From Chitinophagales bacterium (GTDB lineage: Bacteria > Bacteroidota > Bacteroidia > Chitinophagales > UBA2359), in contig JAHDIA010000007.1 of NCBI GenBank assembly GCA_020631035.1, forward strand, positions 1 through 9,173: DNA of 9,173 nt, given 5' to 3'. This document shows, piece by piece, positions 1 through 6,077 of this stretch (positions within the stretch are counted from its first letter, which is position 1; each line of letters begins with the position of its first letter). Made by a program: the position numbers and the translations under genes. The notes below the pieces were generated by a model. The model was not told the DNA's origin. It did no database searches and was given only the letters and a program-made list of their open reading frames with translations.

Positions 1-104
1 ACTCAATCACTCAATCACTCAATCACTCAATCACTCAATCACTCAATCACTCAATTACTCAATTACTCAATTACTCAATTACTCAATCACTCATTCATCC
101 AATC
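1..104. repeat. 8-bp tandem repeat (ACTCAATY)n, running off the left edge
   Basis: Six consecutive ACTCAATC units (1-48) are followed by four ACTCAATT units (49-80), one more ACTCAATC (81-88) and two degenerate units (89-104). The array starts at the window edge, so its true length is unknown. An 8-bp period cannot encode a simple in-frame repeat and no open frame is associated with it, so it is a non-coding minisatellite. The block structure (a run of C-type units, then a run of T-type units) is what replication slippage of a mutated unit would produce. A degenerate array with the same period and a similar unit lies at 5860-5931. Confidence 0.95.
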
Positions 105-463
105 ACATCAATTTTCAATATTAAATCTTAAATTTTCAATTTATATGTAACCTTCTCTTTTACTTTGCCGTATAATTAAGTAGTCGTCGTTATTATTGTT
201 TTTTTAGTCATTTTGGTAATTTTTTTTCATTTTGGGAATTTTCCCTCCCATCTTTTCCCAAGCTTCTTTCCTTAAATTTTATTTCCACTTTTTTTATTTC
301 AAATTTAAATTTACTGATCCTCAATACATTATATTTAATTTATATGTGTTTTGGGGTATTTATTTGCTAACAAGCATTAGTTTTGGCATCTCCTTTGCCT
401 ATATATAGCCGTAACACGCTTACAACGACTAAATATTTAAAAACAATAATAAAAAACAAAACG
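105..463. other. AT/pyrimidine-rich non-coding leader upstream of the peptide genes
   Basis: No convincing gene is visible in this stretch. 105-145 holds AATTTTCAAT-type repeats of the kind common between Bacteroidota genes. 195-310 is strongly T-rich on the plus strand, with several homopolymer T runs. The last ~115 bases carry the candidate promoter at 350-385 and then an A-rich 5' leader. An open frame begins at 383, but its first 27 codons overlap the promoter element and have no counterpart in the paralogue, so this part is treated as untranslated. Confidence 0.6.
350..385 (+). promoter_or_regulatory. Candidate Bacteroidota-type promoter for the peptide pair
   Basis: TAGTTTTG at 378-385 matches the Bacteroidota -7 consensus TAnnTTTG exactly. 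A TTTG at 350-353 could serve as the -33 element. The spacing between them is 24 nt, slightly longer than the usual range for this promoter class, which lowers confidence. Transcription would start near 390, giving a leader of roughly 70 nt before the ATG at 464. That would exclude the upstream in-frame ATG at 383. Short AT-rich motifs occur often by chance in such DNA. Confidence 0.4.
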
Positions 464-787
464 ATGACTACTTTAAACAATTTCGCAAACTTCTCAATCG
501 ACAATTCTCAACAAACAAATACTGTAGGTGGTACTTACTGCGGAGGATACAGATACTCTTCTTACAGCTACCAACCAAGAACTTACTCTTACTGTAATGA
601 CTATAGCTACAGCAGAAGTTCTTACTGTGACACTTCTTACTCTAGAGATTCTTACAGCTGTGACTGGGGTTCTATCTGGGATAGCGTATGTGATGCTTGG
701 TCTAGCTTTAGCTGTGACACGGGTGTAACTTCTGAGCCTGTTGTAGAAGAAAGAGCACCTGAAGTAGCTAGCGTTGCTGCTGCTTAA
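464..787 (+). CDS. Double-glycine-leader Tyr/Ser/Cys-rich peptide, copy 1 (putative precursor)
   Basis: 107 aa. The first 23 residues form a polar leader with a Asn-Phe-x-x-Phe-x-Ile-Asp pattern, ending Thr-Val-Gly-Gly. This is the form of double-glycine leaders normally cut by C39-peptidase ABC exporters. The remaining 84 residues have 12 Tyr and 6 Cys in a Ser-Tyr-rich N-terminal half, then a Trp/Cys segment (DWGSIWDSVCDAW) and an acidic tail ending SVAAA. I chose the ATG at 464, not the in-frame ATG at 383, because the paralogue aligns from here, the extra 27 residues have no counterpart, and the ATG at 383 overlaps the promoter element. There is no Shine-Dalgarno, and the leader is A-rich. 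The paralogue follows 148 nt downstream. It could be a modified peptide, a bacteriocin-like product, a signal, or a Tyr/Cys cross-linkable surface or adhesive peptide; the sequence does not decide. No maturation enzyme or exporter is in the window. Confidence 0.8.
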   Translation: MTTLNNFANFSIDNSQQTNTVGGTYCGGYRYSSYSYQPRTYSYCNDYSYSRSSYCDTSYSRDSYSCDWGSIWDSVCDAWSSFSCDTGVTSEPVVEERAPEVASVAAA

Positions 788-935
788 TATCGGATGAGTT
801 ACTTATAAAAAAGACAAAGAATAAAAACTAATATAAAGACAACAACACATTAACAACTTAGATTAAGACCTTTAGATTAAACATTAACACGACGACTTTA
901 ATTAATTTAACAAACGACTTAAAAAAATTACCAAA
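788..935 (+). other. Spacer between the two peptide genes
   Basis: 148 nt of A-rich DNA with no terminator-like hairpin. A 9-bp direct repeat TTAGATTAA occurs at 858-866 and 872-880. The last ~60 nt are purine/A-rich and, like the leader of copy 1, contain an ACACG...ACGACT stretch followed by an A-rich run into the ATG. This suggests the duplication included part of the 5' leader. A separate promoter cannot be excluded, but no good TAnnTTTG match was seen. Confidence 0.45.
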
Positions 936-1256
936 ATGAACAACTTCAAAAATTTTCAAATCGACAACAAACAATTGGATAACACTGTAGGCGGTACTTA
1001 CTGCGGAAGTTACAGATACTCTTCTTACAACTACTGCTACCAACCAAGAACTTATTCTTACTGCAATGACTATAGCTACAGCAGAAGTTCTTACTGTGAC
1101 ACTTCTTACTCTAGAGATTCTTACAGCTGTGACTGGGGTTCTATCTGGGATAGCGTATGTGACGCTTGGTCTAGCTTTAGCTGTGACACGGGTGTAACTT
1201 CTGAGCCTGTTGTAGAATCAAGAGAGGAAGCAACTAGAAGTGTTGCTGCTGCTTAA
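936..1256 (+). CDS. Double-glycine-leader Tyr/Ser/Cys-rich peptide, copy 2 (putative precursor)
   Basis: 106 aa, paralogue of the peptide at 464-787. The leader is 20 residues with the pattern Asn-Phe-x-x-Phe-x-Ile-Asp-x-x-Gln and ends Asn-Thr-Val-Gly-Gly. The 86-residue remainder has 13 Tyr and 7 Cys. It has two residues (Cys-Tyr) not in copy 1, just before Gln-Pro-Arg. From that Gln to Val-Val-Glu near the tail, 59 residues are identical to copy 1. The tail then differs but again ends SVAAA. The start ATG follows an A-rich stretch with no Shine-Dalgarno. It is probably transcribed with copy 1, since no terminator is visible between them, though 788-935 could hold its own promoter. The intrinsic terminator at 1290-1322 ends the unit. 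The product is unknown; a secreted double-glycine-type peptide is the best reading. Confidence 0.82.
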   Translation: MNNFKNFQIDNKQLDNTVGGTYCGSYRYSSYNYCYQPRTYSYCNDYSYSRSSYCDTSYSRDSYSCDWGSIWDSVCDAWSSFSCDTGVTSEPVVESREEATRSVAAA

Positions 1257-1289
1257 TTGAAACAGAAACTAATATTCTAATATTTGAGG

Positions 1290-1322
1290 AAGGTCGGTGT
1301 CAGATAGGCATCGACCTTTTTC
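1290..1322 (+). terminator. Intrinsic terminator after the peptide pair
   Basis: The left arm AAGGTCGGTG (1290-1299) pairs with CATCGACCTT (1309-1318): ten pairs including one G-T wobble, around a 9-nt loop. It runs directly into a T tract (1317-1321). It lies 34 nt after the stop of copy 2. The T run exists only for plus-strand reading, so it serves the peptide genes and not the convergent operon. Confidence 0.85.
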
Positions 1323-1403
1323 ATTTTATGATAATTGAAGATTCAAAATTCAGGATTAAAATATTGAGAACCGACGGAGAAGTGCATAAACTAAACTACG
1401 CCT

Positions 1404-1441
1404 GATAGTAGCGGTTACCTTGTAAAAGCGGATAGCAGGGA
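1404..1441. repeat. Paired GATAGYAG motif, possible dispersed intergenic repeat
   Basis: GATAGTAGCGG (1404-1414) and GATAGCAGGGA (1431-1441) are similar 11-mers in direct orientation, 27 bp apart start to start. They lie just downstream of the minus-strand operon's last stop codon. The block from about 1370 to 1460 looks less AT-rich than its surroundings and has no open frame. Motifs of this form recur between genes in several Flavobacteria-type genomes in my recollection, so a dispersed repeat is likely. I have not verified this. Confidence 0.4.
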
Positions 1442-1478
1442 GCCCCCATCGTCCGAAGTCCTCAACATTCCGTTCTAA

Positions 1479-2951
1479 TTAATAATTCCCCTGACTATCC
1501 GTTTTGATGAGGATGATGTTGCTGTCTTGTTTGTTGTTGTACAACTCGCCTTGTTTGAGACTTGCGGTGGTTCCTACAATTAAATAACCACCGTCGCTAC
1601 ATTCAATGACTTGCCAGGCAGAATTGTAGGCTTCTTTTTCAAATGCAAATTCTTTTTTGATGGGAGCAGCGTCGAATGGCTCAATGACTAAATTTATATC
1701 GAATAAATTGCCGATACCCGAAAAGCCACAACCCACTATGTCGCCATTGCTGCCAATGACCATAGAGCTACCAATGTCTCTTTGGCTACTGTTGCTACCA
1801 GTGGTACTGTTGAGGGTAAAACCTTCGCCTATTTCGTATTTTTCCCACTGATATTGTTCGTTGGCAAAACTGCCCGAATAGCCAAATAAAATAAATTCAT
1901 TGTTGCTGCTTAAATCCATTGAGAAGGCTCTAGCGTCTGCTCCGTTTTCGCTGATGGCTTCTCGAATGATGCTTTGAGTAGGTTTGTCAATTAAAGCAAA
2001 ATAAAAACTACCTCCCGTCGATTTTCCCTTTTCGCCACAGACTGCCAAGGTTCCAAAATCCAATTCTTTGACCGACCATAAAATGTCGGAATAAGAATCG
2101 CCATAAGTTTTACTCCAAATGACTTCGCCTACAGAATTGGTTTCCATCAATAAAAAATCATTGTTGTAATTGTTTTGGGTATAACCTGCAATCGCAAATC
2201 CTCCCGTATTGGTTTGGCAAAAGCTCATTGGTCTTTGATTGCCTTCCATTTCTATGATTTTGACATCGCTATTGATAAAATTCCCATCTTGATCGGCAGA
2301 AACCAAAACGATGTTTTCTTTTCCATTACTGTATTGATAGCCCAAAATCTTGAGTGCGTTATTGTCTAAAATAATATCGTAACGGCCAAAGGGATCCACA
2401 TTGCCAGGTGTATTGTCGTAGCCATTTCGATCTATGGGACTAAAGGGTTCAAATCCCGATAAACTTTCAAATTCTTTTTGCAACAGCAACTCGCCTTTAA
2501 AATTTACTTTTAAAAAATATGCCTTCCCATCCTGTTCGCCTATCATAGCAAAATTCCCATTGGGCAACTCAATGGCGGCATATCCCAATTCGTCTTTGTT
2601 TTCGATTCCGTGTACTTTTAAAAAAGTGGTGAGAGAATCGCAATAGGTGCCCGTCCAGGTTCCATTACATTCACAAACGCCATTGACACAGCTTCCATTG
2701 GGCCCACAATCAATACCCAAACAAGGATTGTTGGAATCAATGGGTGTATCGCAAAATTCGCCCGTCCAATTTTCGTTGCAATCACATTTGCCTGTTTCGA
2801 CATTGCAATTGCCATTGTTACAATTGACACTTTCGCAAAGAGCTTGCATCAATTCTGTTCGCTCCAAATCCCAATCTTCACAGCTAGGTAGCAAAAGCAG
2901 GGCTAGTATTGAAATAAAAATTAAGTAAGATTTAAATAATAAGTTGGGCAT
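1479..2951 (-). CDS. Lipoprotein with two EGF-like modules and a propeller-like C-terminal region
   Basis: 490 aa. A lipoprotein signal peptide ends in the lipobox Leu-Pro-Ser-Cys, with Cys24 as the predicted lipidated residue, followed by Glu-Asp. Two EGF-like modules follow: Cys 39/44/49/56/58/67 and Cys 77/82/88/93/95/104. Each has six cysteines and the Trp-Thr-Gly-x-(Phe/Tyr)-Cys-Asp ending. Residues 110-490 carry recurring blocks of the type Gly-Gly-(Tyr/Phe)-x-Ile-x-Gly and Leu-Ile-Lys-Thr-Asp-x-x-Gly-Asn (around 249-260, 402-412 and 453-487). This pattern is seen in Bacteroidota secreted proteins predicted to form beta-propellers. It is the last gene of the operon, 3 nt after the 502-aa gene. 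It probably sits on the envelope, with EGF and propeller parts binding protein or glycan. The ligand is unknown and no catalytic motif is visible. Confidence 0.85.
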   Translation of the reverse strand: MPNLLFKSYLIFISILALLLLPSCEDWDLERTELMQALCESVNCNNGNCNVETGKCDCNENWTGEFCDTPIDSNNPCLGIDCGPNGSCVNGVCECNGTWTGTYCDSLTTFLKVHGIENKDELGYAAIELPNGNFAMIGEQDGKAYFLKVNFKGELLLQKEFESLSGFEPFSPIDRNGYDNTPGNVDPFGRYDIILDNNALKILGYQYSNGKENIVLVSADQDGNFINSDVKIIEMEGNQRPMSFCQTNTGGFAIAGYTQNNYNNDFLLMETNSVGEVIWSKTYGDSYSDILWSVKELDFGTLAVCGEKGKSTGGSFYFALIDKPTQSIIREAISENGADARAFSMDLSSNNEFILFGYSGSFANEQYQWEKYEIGEGFTLNSTTGSNSSQRDIGSSMVIGSNGDIVGCGFSGIGNLFDINLVIEPFDAAPIKKEFAFEKEAYNSAWQVIECSDGGYLIVGTTASLKQGELYNNKQDSNIILIKTDSQGNY

Positions 2952-2954
2952 CTT

Positions 2955-4463
2955 TTAAAATTTAATTTTAGCAGTGGCTGAAAATTGATTGGGAGTTAGG
3001 GACAAATAATATTGATTGGCAGATGGATCAAATGCCATTCTGTTCTTGTCTTTTTTTAACAATCTAAGAATGAGCCAAGTTGCGCCCAAACCTGCTACGG
3101 CATAGCCACCGTATTTGGTGATGTAGGCGTAGTGGTGGTAATCGTTGGCTTCTTGGTAATGTTCTTCTCGGCTCTTGTCGGAGTAAACCGAATCTTCGGC
3201 GTCCAAATGTTCATTGTATACATCGTATAATTCGTCAGACTTGTTTTCAAAGTAAAAACTACTGCCAATGCTTCCTAAACCAAGGAGTGTAAAGAAAATA
3301 GGTCCGCCCAATTTTTTTTTTTGAGGTAGATAAGTAGTGGGGGACTTGCGTGCCTCTGTATTTTCTTTGTTTTTTGTTTTTTTCTTTGGTTTTTGTTGGG
3401 CAACAATGCTTGGTTCTTCTGTAGGCGTTTCTGTTTCTTTTGCAAACTCTACCATAGAATCGCTCTCGTTTTCTTTTTTCGTTGACTCAGGAATTTTTCG
3501 CTCTTGAGCCTTGGTGATTTGTTCTCTAGGCTCCTCTATTTTTTCTACGGGCGATGTTTCCACCACATCTGTTTGTTGTACAGGATGCTCCCCTACCCTC
3601 TCCTTTTCAACTTTAGCCATTTCTGAATCAACTGTTTCCTTTTGAGGGGTTTCTTCTAAATTTACTTTTGTCGTTATTGATTCTTTAGTTGGCTCTTTGC
3701 TTTCCTCTTTGCTTTCCTCTTTTGCTAGCGTTTCTTCTGCTTCTTTCTTGGCACTTGCTTCTTTTTGCATTTGGTCATTTTTGGCTCTTTCCTCTAGCAA
3801 CAAATCCAAAATTTGCTCAAACTTTTGTTCTAGGTCTTCCACCTTGGTTTCGGTGGTTTCAATAGGAGCCGTTTCTTCAGTAGAAATGTTTACCGCTTGA
3901 TAATTTTGATTTAAATCTTTTTCTTGGGGAAAGCGCACATCTACAACATAGGGTTCCCAATAGGTATCTTTGGGGATGAGCTTGACTTCCGCCACTCTAG
4001 AATAAATATTGTTGACCACATCGTTTTCAATGATTGAGTAACCTTCAATGTGTACATCAAAATACACCAGGGCAAAGAGGTAGTCTTTTTCAAAAACCTT
4101 GCTGACGTTTACATTGTACAATTTAAATTTCACACCATCATCTTTAAAATAGAGGTATACGTTTTTAAGATAACTTTTGACGGGAACATAGCGCGCCTTT
4201 TGTCTCTGCTGCACCAAATCATCTTCCAACAATACCTTGTCATTTAAAAATACATAGGCATAAGATTCGTCTATGATGATGTCTCTTTCTTCGACAGCGG
4301 TGCTTTTGTCACCTATAAAATTGAGCATATATTCGTACTGTTCAATCAAATTGTGGCAACGCTCTACGACATACTCTTCTTGTGCTTTGTTGATTTCACT
4401 TTGACCCAATACCACTAGGTTAATGAGCAATAATAGGCAACAATAAATGGTTCTGCTTTTCAT
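2955..4463 (-). CDS. Secreted/membrane protein: N-terminal module, long charged linker, two membrane segments
   Basis: 502 aa. A signal peptide spans residues 1-20 (cut after Val-Val-Leu-Gly). Residues 25-185 form a folded alpha/beta module. Its core around 88-141 resembles the 190-aa protein encoded at 5278-5850: a (V/I)xxYL(K)xx turn at 95-102, then paired strands. Residues about 195-380 are a Glu/Lys/Thr/Pro-rich linker, with a likely coiled coil at 206-255. A glycine-rich hydrophobic segment (386-405) and another (451-469, followed by Lys-Lys-Asp-Lys) flank a Tyr/Asp/Glu-rich stretch. The chain ends in a short beta-like tail finishing Lys-Ile-Lys-Phe. The start codon overlaps the stop of the 273-aa gene as ATGA, so translation is likely coupled. 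The layout suggests an envelope-spanning or anchoring protein that presents its N-terminal module. I recognise no named family. Confidence 0.82.
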   Translation of the reverse strand: MKSRTIYCCLLLLINLVVLGQSEINKAQEEYVVERCHNLIEQYEYMLNFIGDKSTAVEERDIIIDESYAYVFLNDKVLLEDDLVQQRQKARYVPVKSYLKNVYLYFKDDGVKFKLYNVNVSKVFEKDYLFALVYFDVHIEGYSIIENDVVNNIYSRVAEVKLIPKDTYWEPYVVDVRFPQEKDLNQNYQAVNISTEETAPIETTETKVEDLEQKFEQILDLLLEERAKNDQMQKEASAKKEAEETLAKEESKEESKEPTKESITTKVNLEETPQKETVDSEMAKVEKERVGEHPVQQTDVVETSPVEKIEEPREQITKAQERKIPESTKKENESDSMVEFAKETETPTEEPSIVAQQKPKKKTKNKENTEARKSPTTYLPQKKKLGGPIFFTLLGLGSIGSSFYFENKSDELYDVYNEHLDAEDSVYSDKSREEHYQEANDYHHYAYITKYGGYAVAGLGATWLILRLLKKDKNRMAFDPSANQYYLSLTPNQFSATAKIKF

Positions 4464-5281
4464 TTTTCTACATTCAATGTTTTGTGCAAATAATCTGCTT
4501 TCTGCTGATCGTTGATGGGGAGTGCTTCCGAAATCAACCAGCCTGAATTTTTTTCTTCTCGATTAAAATGTTCTACTACAAAAATCCAATCGACCACTTG
4601 GGCAAAATAATAACGAATGGACAAGGGCTGAATAAATTTAATTTCTCCATTTTTGACCGCATACAACAAAATGCTCAAATAGTCCGCTTCGTATGTCTTG
4701 GGATAGTAGGCACTCAAATTGTTTTTGTCATTGAATACTCGGTACAGCCCTACAAATCCCACCTCATTGTTGCTCGGTGGAATCATCTTAGAGGGGTCAT
4801 TGCATTCGGCACTGGTATACAAAAAGGGCGTTTCGGCTCCTGCAATGATCCAACTCGCTCCCCCATTGTCACTGATTTGAACTTTTAAAGTTAAATCCAT
4901 TTGTACCTTTTTGCCTCGGTAGGTCGCCTCACACTTAACCACTGCATACCAATCTGGATTGTAAAAACTCAAACGGGGGCTATACATTGCTGCCCAGCTA
5001 AAATCGTCAACTTTTTGCTCGTTTTGGCTTTTATAATTCCGTTCAAACAACAAGGGTAGTTGCTCTTCTCTTCGGGAAATCCCCAAAACTTCAGGATTGA
5101 ATTTATTGACGTTAAAATTAAATCTATGAATGAACTCGTCTATCTGCTTGACCTTGGCAAAAAGCAATTCACGCTGTGCCGCATCATTCAACATTTTGAC
5201 TTCTTGACCTAGCAACTGAATAGAGCCGAAAAGCAGCAAAACCCAAACCCAAAGCTTCCATTTAAATTTAAGCCCTTTCAT
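4460..5281 (-). CDS. Secreted protein of unknown function
   Basis: 273 aa. A positively charged n-region (Lys-Phe-Lys-Trp-Lys) and a Trp/Leu-rich hydrophobic core make a signal peptide cut near residue 25 (Leu-Leu-Gly-Gln). The mature part starts with a helix (30-55) containing Phe-Ile-His-Arg-Phe-Asn, then Arg-Arg-Glu-Glu-Gln-Leu-x-x-Leu-Phe-Glu at 70-80. Strand-rich segments follow: 104-136, a Trp-Ile-Ile-Ala-Gly-Ala block at 144-149, and a C-terminal half with many aromatics. No catalytic motif, lipobox or second membrane segment is visible. Overlap with both neighbours by 4 bp (ATGA at each junction) points to coupled translation and a shared complex or pathway. I do not recognise the family. 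The helix-plus-strand pattern is loosely like the 190-aa neighbour, but I could not align them convincingly. Confidence 0.8.
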   Translation of the reverse strand: MKGLKFKWKLWVWVLLLFGSIQLLGQEVKMLNDAAQRELLFAKVKQIDEFIHRFNFNVNKFNPEVLGISRREEQLPLLFERNYKSQNEQKVDDFSWAAMYSPRLSFYNPDWYAVVKCEATYRGKKVQMDLTLKVQISDNGGASWIIAGAETPFLYTSAECNDPSKMIPPSNNEVGFVGLYRVFNDKNNLSAYYPKTYEADYLSILLYAVKNGEIKFIQPLSIRYYFAQVVDWIFVVEHFNREEKNSGWLISEALPINDQQKADYLHKTLNVEK

Positions 5282-5850
5282 ATCTTTCGGGTTTCAACCA
5301 CCTTAATATCACTGAGCAACACATCCCAAGTTCGCACCGAGGTTCCTCCTACATTTTTGGTAATATTATCCAAAATAATTTCGATGTTTTTTTCAGTAAT
5401 GTCTTCGTAAGCAACCTGGTCTCCTGTAATTCCTCTAAACTTTTGCCGCACCGTAATCACCCCATAATATTTGCCATCTGGGGCCAATTTAATATCGCTT
5501 ACCTGTACCACATCAAACCATTCAATTTCTACCCTATCGTATTTCAACAAACTCAAACGCTTCAAGTAATTCCGAATCGGATACGACTGTACACTCGACC
5601 GATTCACCGACGACACCTGTACAATTCGTTCCTCATCATAAAACAATTGAACCGCCAAGTCTATTGAGCTTTGTATATCATCTAAACGAGCAGTCTTGTC
5701 CGAAATAATTTCGATATACCCACCCAAATCTTTGGCCTTTTCCAAAGCCAACAACTCAAACTCCCCTACCGTCTCAGGGTCCAAAACTTGCTGCCCATTT
5801 AAATTTAATCCGACAATCATTGATATAAAAAGGAATAAAATTTTCTTCAT
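5278..5850 (-). CDS. Small secreted protein, NTF2-like-looking fold, first gene of the operon
   Basis: 190 aa. A signal peptide covers residues 1-20 (Lys-Lys start, hydrophobic core, cut near Leu-Asn-Gly-Gln). The mature chain has two N-terminal helices (30-72), then the block Tyr-Pro-Ile-Arg-Asn-Tyr-Leu-Lys-Arg-Leu (90-99), then four or five predicted strands. Two helices followed by a curved sheet is reminiscent of NTF2-like folds, but this is inference from pattern only. The block at 80-110 is closely matched at the C-terminus of the ankyrin protein at 6144-7859 and more loosely in the 502-aa protein of this operon. Its stop codon overlaps the next gene's start (ATGA). The upstream region is a repeat array, so the promoter is not obvious. 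Likely a periplasmic or surface partner of the other operon products. Confidence 0.8.
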   Translation of the reverse strand: MKKILFLFISMIVGLNLNGQQVLDPETVGEFELLALEKAKDLGGYIEIISDKTARLDDIQSSIDLAVQLFYDEERIVQVSSVNRSSVQSYPIRNYLKRLSLLKYDRVEIEWFDVVQVSDIKLAPDGKYYGVITVRQKFRGITGDQVAYEDITEKNIEIILDNITKNVGGTSVRTWDVLLSDIKVVETRKI

Positions 5851-5859
5851 TTTATTTAT

Positions 5860-5931
5860 GCTTATTGGGTAATTAGTTGATTGGCTTATTGGTTAATTCG
5901 ATTATTGGTTGATTGAGTTATTGGTTAATTG
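5860..5931. repeat. Degenerate 8-bp tandem array, consensus GTTnATTG
   Basis: Nine consecutive 8-nt units can be read on the plus strand: GCTTATTG, GGTAATTA, GTTGATTG, GCTTATTG, GTTAATTC, GATTATTG, GTTGATTG, AGTTATTG, GTTAATTG. The unit is close to AGTGATTG, which is the reverse complement (rotated) of the unit at 1-104. It starts 10 nt from the operon's first start codon, so it occupies the place where the 5' leader or promoter should be. Confidence 0.75.
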
Positions 5932-5973
5932 AGTAAGCATACAAGCAATCAACCTAATTACTTAATTACCATT

Positions 5974-5996
5974 TATCCTGAGTTTGTCGAAGGATA
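5974..5996. repeat. CCTTCGACAAnCTCAGG-type palindromic element
   Basis: TATCCT (5974-5979) and AGGATA (5991-5996) are complementary arms around GAGTTTGTCGA. The minus strand reads CCTTCGACAAACTCAGG, one base from a short sequence (CCTTCGACAAGCTCAGG) that recurs between genes in many bacterial genomes. It is an intergenic repeat, possibly forming a small hairpin. Confidence 0.7.
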
Positions 5997-6042
5997 GGGC
6001 AACGTGCGTGATTCTAGGCTACGTCTTGGTCTGGTTAACCAA

Positions 6043-6059
6043 TCCCGATTTCATCGGGA
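6043..6059. repeat. Palindrome TCCCGAT-TTC-ATCGGGA (possible hairpin)
   Basis: A perfect 7-bp stem with a 3-nt loop lies about 85 nt downstream of the ankyrin gene's stop on the minus strand. Neither strand has a T tract directly after the stem (a T run occurs only at 6072-6077 on the plus strand, 12 nt on). It is therefore a weak terminator candidate at most, or another intergenic repeat of this genome. Confidence 0.5.
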
Positions 6060-6077
6060 CTCATCCGACGCTTTTTT

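Noticed and set aside
1..104. CRISPR array or in-frame peptide repeat
   Set aside because: The units are contiguous 8-mers with no spacers, and the period is not a multiple of three.
383..463. Longer start for the first peptide gene (ATG at 383)
   Set aside because: The extra 27 residues have no counterpart in the paralogue, overlap the candidate promoter element, and would displace the leader from the N-terminus.
858..1043. Minus-strand 61-aa frame across the second peptide's start
   Set aside because: It is antisense to the repeat-rich 5' end of the peptide gene, with no independent support.
2618..2928. Open frames overlapping the EGF-coding region on both strands
   Set aside because: They are shadows of the lipoprotein gene, with no start context, and disrupt a clearly structured reading frame.
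5932..6077. Possible tRNA or small structured RNA in the ankyrin/operon spacer
   Set aside because: No cloverleaf or TTCGAAT-like arm was found; the hairpins are explained by short palindromic repeats.
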